Made by a program: the position numbers and the translations under genes. Of a stretch of DNA of 9,952 nt, positions 6,297-9,952 are shown piece by piece (within the stretch, counting starts at the first letter, position 1; every line of letters begins with the position of its first letter). The stretch is from Actinomycetes bacterium (GTDB lineage Bacteria; Actinomycetota; Actinomycetes; Actinomycetales; Cellulomonadaceae), in the NCBI GenBank assembly GCA_023390875.1, contig JAEWCA010000428.1, forward strand, positions 1 through 9,952. Direction: 5' to 3'. The notes beneath the pieces are model-generated. The model searched no databases. It saw nothing but the letters and a program-made list of their open reading frames with translations, and was not told the origin of the DNA.

Positions 6297-6451
6297 GCGC
6301 AGGAACGCTCCGGCGCGCCCTGCGCCTGTCTGCTGGGTGAGATGGCGGCGCTGGCGAAGGTCGATGACGGAAAGCTCCCTGCGAGCCCACGTGCCGTGCT
6401 CGGCGCTCGGGTGTGGCGCGAGGGGTTGAGCACGTGTCCACTTCGTTCCTC
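6297..6451. other. Intergenic stretch between convergent genes
   Basis: The immunity-like gene and the VOC gene converge here. A GGCGC/GCGCC stem of five bases (6312-6316 with 6322-6326) could help terminate the plus-strand gene, but no T-run follows. An open frame from 6342 runs on into the VOC gene on the opposite strand. I see no support for it as a gene. Confidence 0.4.
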
Positions 6452-6856
6452 TCAGACGGCAACGTCCAGCGCGTTGTCCGAGGTGAGGAGGATGACGTTG
6501 CCGTCCGGGTCGTCGACCATCGCCGCGTAGGGTCCGGACGTCTGCTCGGGGGCCATGCGGCCGTGGTAGCCGGCGGCGGTGAGCTCGGTGTACTTGGCGT
6601 CGACCGCGGCGTCCTCGCCGAGGTAGAACTCGAACATGGTCCGGTACCCGTCGCCGGCGGGAATCCGGTGGGTGGGGTCGTAGCGGGCGGCGAAGACGGT
6701 GTCGAAGAAGATCGTCACGCCGGTGCCCATGCGGTGCAGCACGAACGGCTTCTCGTCCTCGGTCGCGGGGATGTCCAGGCCGAGCAGGCGGTAGAAGCGG
6801 AGCGAGGCGGGCATGTCGCTGACGACCACCCCGAGCATGCTGAGCTGGATCTCCAT
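6452..6856 (-). CDS. VOC-superfamily (glyoxalase/bleomycin-resistance fold) protein
   Basis: The protein has 134 residues, the usual length for a single-domain vicinal oxygen chelate protein. It shows the paired beta-alpha-beta-beta-beta pattern. The first half contains LGVVVSDMPASLRFYRLLGLDIP (8-30) and FVLHRMGTGVTIFF. The second half contains YRTMFEFYL (71-79), a helix DAKYTELTAAGYHG (86-99), and MVDDPDGNVILLTS (113-126). Candidate metal ligands are H41 and E76; the first-strand position and the final Glu of classical glyoxalases are not obvious, so the reaction cannot be assigned. The ATG at 6856 has GAGGGAG (complement of 6861-6867) four bases upstream. It is transcribed away from the alpha/beta-hydrolase gene, with which it shares a 263-base intergenic region. 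Confidence 0.88.
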   Translation of the reverse strand: MEIQLSMLGVVVSDMPASLRFYRLLGLDIPATEDEKPFVLHRMGTGVTIFFDTVFAARYDPTHRIPAGDGYRTMFEFYLGEDAAVDAKYTELTAAGYHGRMAPEQTSGPYAAMVDDPDGNVILLTSDNALDVAV

Positions 6857-6941
6857 GGCACTCCCTCGAGTCGTCGGGCGGGTCAGACCATCGTCGTCCT
6901 GAGCCCAGACACGAGCCGACCGGAAAGCCGCGACGCCCGTC

Positions 6942-6969
6942 TGTCGAATCGCGGGCGCGGGCTTCGACA
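6942..6969. promoter_or_regulatory. Inverted repeat between divergent VOC and hydrolase genes
   Basis: TGTCGAA (6942-6948) and TTCGACA (6963-6969) are perfect seven-base inverted arms separated by 14 GC-rich bases. They sit in the shared upstream region of two divergent genes, a common place for a repressor operator controlling both. The geometry also permits a hairpin. No regulator gene is in the window and no clear -10/-35 pair was identified. Function is inferred from position only. Confidence 0.35.
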
Positions 6970-7006
6970 AGGACTGTGAGGGGGCCGCGACCGGACGGCA
7001 CCCAGG

Positions 7007-7088
7007 ACCACCGAGCACGACGAGCCAGCACCGATCGTCGGGCACCGACCCACCGATCGCGGACCACCGTGCACGTACCACCGAGCAC
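7007..7088 (+). repeat. Degenerate ACCACCGAGCAC repeats upstream of the hydrolase gene
   Basis: ACCACCGAGCAC occurs exactly at 7007-7018 and 7077-7088, with close variants between (ACCACCGTGCAC at 7063-7074, and GCACCGATCG and CCACCGATCG forms). The stretch is rich in CACCGA units and lies directly before the ribosome site of the hydrolase gene at 7109-7114. It could be simple-sequence drift or a 5' leader with repeated protein-binding sites. Confidence 0.4.
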
Positions 7089-7119
7089 CGACCAACGAGC
7101 ATCCAGACAGGAGACCGTC

Positions 7120-7986
7120 ATGACGACCCCGACCACGAAGACCCTGGACCTCCCGGGCGCCAGCATCGTCTACGACGTGCACGGCCCGCTCCCGACGCAG
7201 GACGTCCGCCCGCCGCTCCTGCTCATCGGCCAGCCGATGGGCGCCGCAGGCTTCGGCACGCTCGCGGGCCTGCTGGACGACCGCACGGTCCTCACGTACG
7301 ACCCGCGCGGCCTGGGCCGCAGCACGCGCACGGACGGCCTCATCACCAACACCCCGCAGCAGCAGGCCGACGACCTGCACCACCTGATCGCCGAGGTCGG
7401 CGGACCGGTGGACCTGCTCGGCAGCAGCGGCGGCGCGATCACCGGGCTCGAGCTCGTGTCGACCCACCCCGAGGACGTCCGGACGTTCGTCGCGCACGAG
7501 CCGCCGCTCCTCACGGTGCTGCCGGACTCCGCGCAGGCGTTCGCCGCCGAGAAGAAGGTCCAGGACGCGTACCACGAGCGGGGGTGGGGTGCCGGCATGG
7601 CGACGTTCATCGCGCTGACGTCGTGGCAGGGCGAGTTCACCGACGAGTTCGCACGCGAGCCGGTCGACCCCGCGATGTTCGGGCTGCCCACGCAGGACGA
7701 CGGCAACCGGGTGGACCCGCTCCTGTCGGGGATCTCGAACGCGGTCACGGCGTACGAGCCGGACGTCGCGGCCCTGAGGGGCGCGTCGACCCGGGTGGTC
7801 GTCGTCGCGGGCATCGAGAGCAAGGGGCTGCTCACGTGGCGGGCGCCCGAGGTGCTCGCGGACCGGCTCGGCGTCGAGCTCACCGTGTTCCCGAGCCACC
7901 ACACCGGGTTCATGGGCGACGAGTTCGGTCACCCCGGCGAGCCCGAGGCGTTCGCGGCCCGTCTGCGCGAGGTCCTCGGGAGCTGA
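7120..7986 (+). CDS. Alpha/beta-hydrolase fold protein
   Basis: The protein has 288 residues, normal for a single-domain alpha/beta-hydrolase. It contains LLLIGQPMGAAGF (33-45, with the oxyanion-loop region), YDPRGLGRS (60-68), the nucleophile elbow GSSGG (101-105, Ser103), a late strand VVVVAGIES (226-234, a possible acid position) and SHHTGF (259-264, with His260 or His261 as catalytic base). No signal peptide is visible, so it is probably cytosolic. ATG 7120 is chosen because AGGAGA at 7109-7114 lies five bases upstream. The open frame extends to 6976, but that part is repetitive intergenic sequence. The substrate cannot be read from the sequence; esterase, lactonase or dehalogenase-like activities are all possible. 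The gene next downstream is 65 bases away on the same strand. Confidence 0.92.
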   Translation: MTTPTTKTLDLPGASIVYDVHGPLPTQDVRPPLLLIGQPMGAAGFGTLAGLLDDRTVLTYDPRGLGRSTRTDGLITNTPQQQADDLHHLIAEVGGPVDLLGSSGGAITGLELVSTHPEDVRTFVAHEPPLLTVLPDSAQAFAAEKKVQDAYHERGWGAGMATFIALTSWQGEFTDEFAREPVDPAMFGLPTQDDGNRVDPLLSGISNAVTAYEPDVAALRGASTRVVVVAGIESKGLLTWRAPEVLADRLGVELTVFPSHHTGFMGDEFGHPGEPEAFAARLREVLGS

Positions 7987-8051
7987 CCCTCGCCGACGCC
8001 CGCCGTTCGGTGAATCATGGAGGCCCCACCAGCGCGCACGAGGGAGCAGCC

Positions 8052-8369
8052 ATGGCATCGCACGACGGGCGTCGCACCGGAGGCGTCAACCTCCAGACCA
8101 TCGTCCGGGTCGCCACGATCGCGCTCGCGGCCGCGGCCGTCGTCAAGGAGCTGCGCACGCCGCGCGACGAGCGGACGTGGAACGGCACGGTCGCCGGCTT
8201 CGTGCCGTACGACTTCCGGATGCCGACGGCGGACCGGTTCATGGAGCGGGTGTGGAACCCGGACGGCGGGCACCTGGTGAACCCGCGGGTGTTCGGTGTC
8301 GGCTGGACGCTGAACATCGGCAAGGTCGTCGGGATGATCCAGGAGCGGATCGCGGCGCGCCAGGAGTGA
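8052..8369 (+). CDS. DUF5808-like protein with one N-terminal membrane segment
   Basis: The 105-residue protein has a hydrophobic stretch at about 14-31 (LQTIVRVATIALAAAAVV), which could anchor it in the membrane. It is followed by RTWNGTVAGFVPYDFRMPT (41-59), RVWNPD (66-71), and PRVFGVGWTLNIGK (78-91). The order VPYDFR-x-PT, then WNP, then P-x-V-FG-x-GW-x-x-N, matches the actinobacterial DUF5808 family as I remember it. Members have no known enzymatic function. ATG 8052 has AGGGAG at 8041-8046 five bases upstream; longer in-frame starts run inside the hydrolase gene. It may be co-transcribed with the hydrolase. Confidence 0.8.
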   Translation: MASHDGRRTGGVNLQTIVRVATIALAAAAVVKELRTPRDERTWNGTVAGFVPYDFRMPTADRFMERVWNPDGGHLVNPRVFGVGWTLNIGKVVGMIQERIAARQE

Positions 8370-8492
8370 CGGTCGCGACGGCGGACCTGGCACGACGTCC
8401 GCACGTCGCACGGCCGATCCGGGACATCTCGCGCGATCCGGGCGCTACCGTCACACCCAAGACCGGGTCGACGAGTGGACGGTGCGCGCCAG

Positions 8493-8870
8493 ATGAACGT
8501 GTTCCTGTGGGTCGTCGCGGTGTTCCTCGCGTTCGTGTTCCTCAGCACCGGGCTGCTCAAGCTGGTCCGGACCAAGGAGCAGCTCGCCGCGACGGGCCTC
8601 GGCTGGGTCGAGGACTTCGGGCCGGGGACGATCCGGCTCATCGGCATCCTCGAGGTGCTCGGGGCGCTCGGCCTGATCCTGCCCGCGGTGACCGGCATCG
8701 CCGAGGTGCTCGTGCCGGTCGCCGCGATCGGGCTGGCCCTCAACATGCTCGGCGCGATGTCCGTGCACATCCGCCGCAAGGAGCCGACGCTCGTCGTCAT
8801 GACCGGCGTCCTCGCGTTCCTCTGCGCGTTCCTCGCGTGGGGACGCCTCGTGCTCGTCCCGTTCTCCTGA
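8493..8870 (+). CDS. DoxX-family membrane protein
   Basis: The protein has 125 residues with four hydrophobic segments: about 2-22, 47-66, 71-92 and 99-123. This is the DoxX/DoxD-like four-helix layout. The start MNVFLWVVAVFLAFVFLSTGLLKL and the R-x-x-G-x-x-E-x-x-G-A-L-G-L motif at 48-61 (IRLIGILEVLGALGL) are characteristic. It is an integral cytoplasmic-membrane protein. The family is linked to redox and quinone-related functions, but the exact role is undefined. ATG 8493 gives the usual family start; the in-frame GTG at 8475 would add six polar residues, and neither has a strong ribosome site. The next gene begins 28 bases after its stop. Confidence 0.9.
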   Translation: MNVFLWVVAVFLAFVFLSTGLLKLVRTKEQLAATGLGWVEDFGPGTIRLIGILEVLGALGLILPAVTGIAEVLVPVAAIGLALNMLGAMSVHIRRKEPTLVVMTGVLAFLCAFLAWGRLVLVPFS

Positions 8871-8898
8871 GCGACCCGCACCCGGAAGGGCAGCACCG

Positions 8899-9366
8899 AT
8901 GACGGACGACGACCGCCGGCCACGCCGTCTGCCGCCCCGGTGGTTCATCCGCACCGCGTGGGTCGTGCACCGGGGCATCTACCGGCTGAGCCGCGGACGG
9001 CTCGGCCTGCGCCCGCCGAGGCCCGACGCATGGGGGATGCTCGTCCTGCGGACCGTGGGACGGCGGACCGGGCAGGAGCGAGCCGCGATCGTCGCGTACT
9101 TCGAGGACGGGCCGAACCTCGTGACCCTCGCGATGAACGGGTGGGCCGCCCCGGAGCCGGCGTGGTGGCTCAACCTCCAGGCGCAGCCCGACGCGACGGT
9201 CGAGCTCGAGGGCCGCACCGCCGCCGTGCGAGGGCGCGCGGCAGTTGGGGACGAGCGGGCGCGGCTGTGGGCCCGGTGGGACGAGCTCGGGACGGACGTC
9301 GACGGCTTCGCCGTCCGACGACCGACCGAGACCGTCGTCGTCGTCCTGGAGCCTCGGCGCGCCTGA
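8899..9366 (+). CDS. Deazaflavin (F420)-dependent nitroreductase-family protein
   Basis: The protein has 155 residues, typical for DDN/Rv3547-like split-barrel proteins, which bind coenzyme F420 and reduce nitroaromatics or quinones. Supporting motifs are LRTVGRRTGQER (50-61), YFEDGPNLVTLAMNGWA (67-83), PAWWLNLQAQPDATVEL (87-103), and a final LWARWDEL then VVVVLEPR. The W-x-x-N-L-x-A-x-P core is the strongest sign. The basic, amphipathic N-terminus (10-35) is common in the family and may contact the membrane. The ATG has GGAAGGG at 8884-8890 eight bases upstream. Adjacency to a DoxX gene fits a membrane-redox theme, which is inference. Confidence 0.9.
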   Translation: MTDDDRRPRRLPPRWFIRTAWVVHRGIYRLSRGRLGLRPPRPDAWGMLVLRTVGRRTGQERAAIVAYFEDGPNLVTLAMNGWAAPEPAWWLNLQAQPDATVELEGRTAAVRGRAAVGDERARLWARWDELGTDVDGFAVRRPTETVVVVLEPRRA

Positions 9367-9501
9367 GGCGCGGACGACACCCGCCGGTCACCTGCGACGC
9401 CGACGCGTCACCTCCCGATCACCGGACCGATGCACTGCGCGAAACATGAGCGCGCGACGATGCCCCGGTACGAGCCGCTCGACCGAGGGAGTGACCCACC
9501 T

Positions 9502-9777
9502 GTGCTCAAGAAGTCCCGCTCCGCCGCCACCTGCACGCTGACGTTCGCGCTCCCGACGGCCACGCTCGACGGCAACGTGAGCGTCGTCGGCACGTTCAAC
9601 GACTGGACGCCCGGGGCGCACCTGCTGCGCCGCCGCTCGAACGGCACGGCGAGCGCGTCCGTCAAGGTCCCGGTGGGGACGACGGTGCGGTTCCGCTACC
9701 TCGGCGAGAACGGGCGCTGGTTCGACGACGCCGACGCCGACGAGATCACGGTCGACGGCTCCGTCGTGCTGGTCTGA
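9502..9777 (+). CDS. Small isoamylase early-set / CBM48-like (AMPK-beta-type) protein
   Basis: The 91-residue, all-beta protein starts at GTG 9502, chosen because GAGGGAG at 9485-9491 lies ten bases upstream and the family starts near VLKKSRS. ATGs at 9430 and 9460 would add unrelated sequence. Key features are VSVVGTFNDWTPG (26-38, the glycan-binding-loop signature with W35), a charged strand, VRFRYLGENGRWFDDADAD (62-80), and a hydrophobic end. This is the stand-alone E-set found beside glycogen-branching and debranching enzymes, here without any enzyme domain. It probably binds alpha-glucan or acts as a protein-binding module in the cytosol. No glycogen gene is in the window. Confidence 0.88.
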   Translation: MLKKSRSAATCTLTFALPTATLDGNVSVVGTFNDWTPGAHLLRRRSNGTASASVKVPVGTTVRFRYLGENGRWFDDADADEITVDGSVVLV

Positions 9778-9804
9778 GCCGCGGCGTCCCGCCGACCCCG
9801 ACCG

Positions 9805-9952
9805 TCAGGAGCAGTAGTCGCAGACGCCCGTCGCGGGGAGCGCCATCGAGCACGTCGGGCACATCGCCACGGCGCGCTCGGGAGCGGTGGCCCGGGTCGT
9901 CGTGCGGGTGCTCGTCCCGGCCGCCGCGGCCGTGCGTCGGGCGGGTGCGCGA
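9805..9952 (-). CDS. 3' end of a zinc-ribbon protein
   Basis: On the minus strand a frame is open from the window edge to a TGA at 9805-9807. The last 18 residues are CPTCSMALPATGVCDYCS, two CxxC knuckles nine residues apart that would bind one zinc ion. The preceding 30 residues are a low-complexity Ala/Thr/Arg linker. This arrangement is common at the C-terminus of actinobacterial regulatory or membrane proteins. The N-terminal part lies outside the window, so the protein cannot be named. It converges with the CBM48-like gene, 27 bases away. Confidence 0.7.
   Translation of the reverse strand, partial: RAPARRTAAAAGTSTRTTTRATAPERAVAMCPTCSMALPATGVCDYCS

Noticed and set aside
6342..6530. Plus-strand 62-codon open frame overlapping the VOC gene 3' end
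   Set aside because: It has no good ribosome site, its second half is antisense to a well-supported gene, and no family is recognised.
4233..7166. Very long minus-strand open frame (about 977 codons)
   Set aside because: It runs antisense to six well-supported plus-strand genes, crosses the VOC gene in another frame and is Arg/Pro/Ala-rich, as expected for a non-coding frame of high-GC DNA. It also spans a pseudogene fragment. No protein-family signal was seen.
9782..9794. CGGCG-TCC-CGCCG hairpin between the CBM48-like gene and the zinc-ribbon gene
   Set aside because: A five-base GC stem without a T-run is expected by chance in DNA this GC-rich. It is too weak to call a terminator.
1..9952. 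tRNA, rRNA, CRISPR array, insertion-sequence transposase, integrase
   Set aside because: No conserved RNA-gene sequence, regularly spaced repeat array or transposase/integrase motif was found on either strand. The repeats present are gene duplicates.

Overview
The window is high-GC DNA with GC-rich third codon positions, frequent GTG starts and dense short-spaced genes. Together with ESX/WXG100-type proteins, an F420-type (DDN) protein and a DUF5808-like protein, this points to an actinobacterium. A Cellulomonas-like member of the Micrococcales is plausible but is an inference.

Positions 1-3183 hold a type VII-secretion (ESX) polymorphic toxin operon. It contains the tail of an upstream gene, a pore-forming ESAT-6-family small protein (66-374), a DUF6507-like small protein (404-769), a 698-residue polymorphic toxin (777-2873), and an overlapping candidate immunity gene (2857-3183). 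The toxin C-terminus carries the residue pattern of ADP-ribosyl cyclases (CD38 family): a WS motif, TLE.TL, W...S, and a late Glu. It is therefore probably an NAD+-consuming toxin. GC content falls at the toxin tip and immunity gene, as expected for an exchanged C-terminal module.

Positions 3184-6300 hold a rearranged array of accessory genes. A 316-residue gene (4965-5915) has three modules: an N-terminal module, a TGNGF module and a YRG/ARW.G module. A decayed copy of its 5' end lies at 3219-3491. That copy is fused at a short junction to a divergent, 5'-truncated paralogue (3530-3922), whose third module is a separate overlapping gene (3919-4374). A second stand-alone YRG gene follows (4371-4841). 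This looks like an expanded, recombining immunity or accessory bank downstream of the toxin. Further on are a 62-base fragment of the nearby VOC gene (5950-6011) and a small, low-GC immunity-like gene (6048-6296).

Positions 6452-9952 are ordinary high-GC chromosome: a minus-strand VOC-fold protein, a divergent alpha/beta-hydrolase, a DUF5808-like membrane-anchored protein, a DoxX-family membrane protein, a deazaflavin-dependent nitroreductase-family protein, a small isoamylase-early-set/CBM48 protein, and the 3' end of a minus-strand zinc-ribbon protein. No ESX secretion machinery, tRNA, rRNA, CRISPR array or transposase gene was seen.
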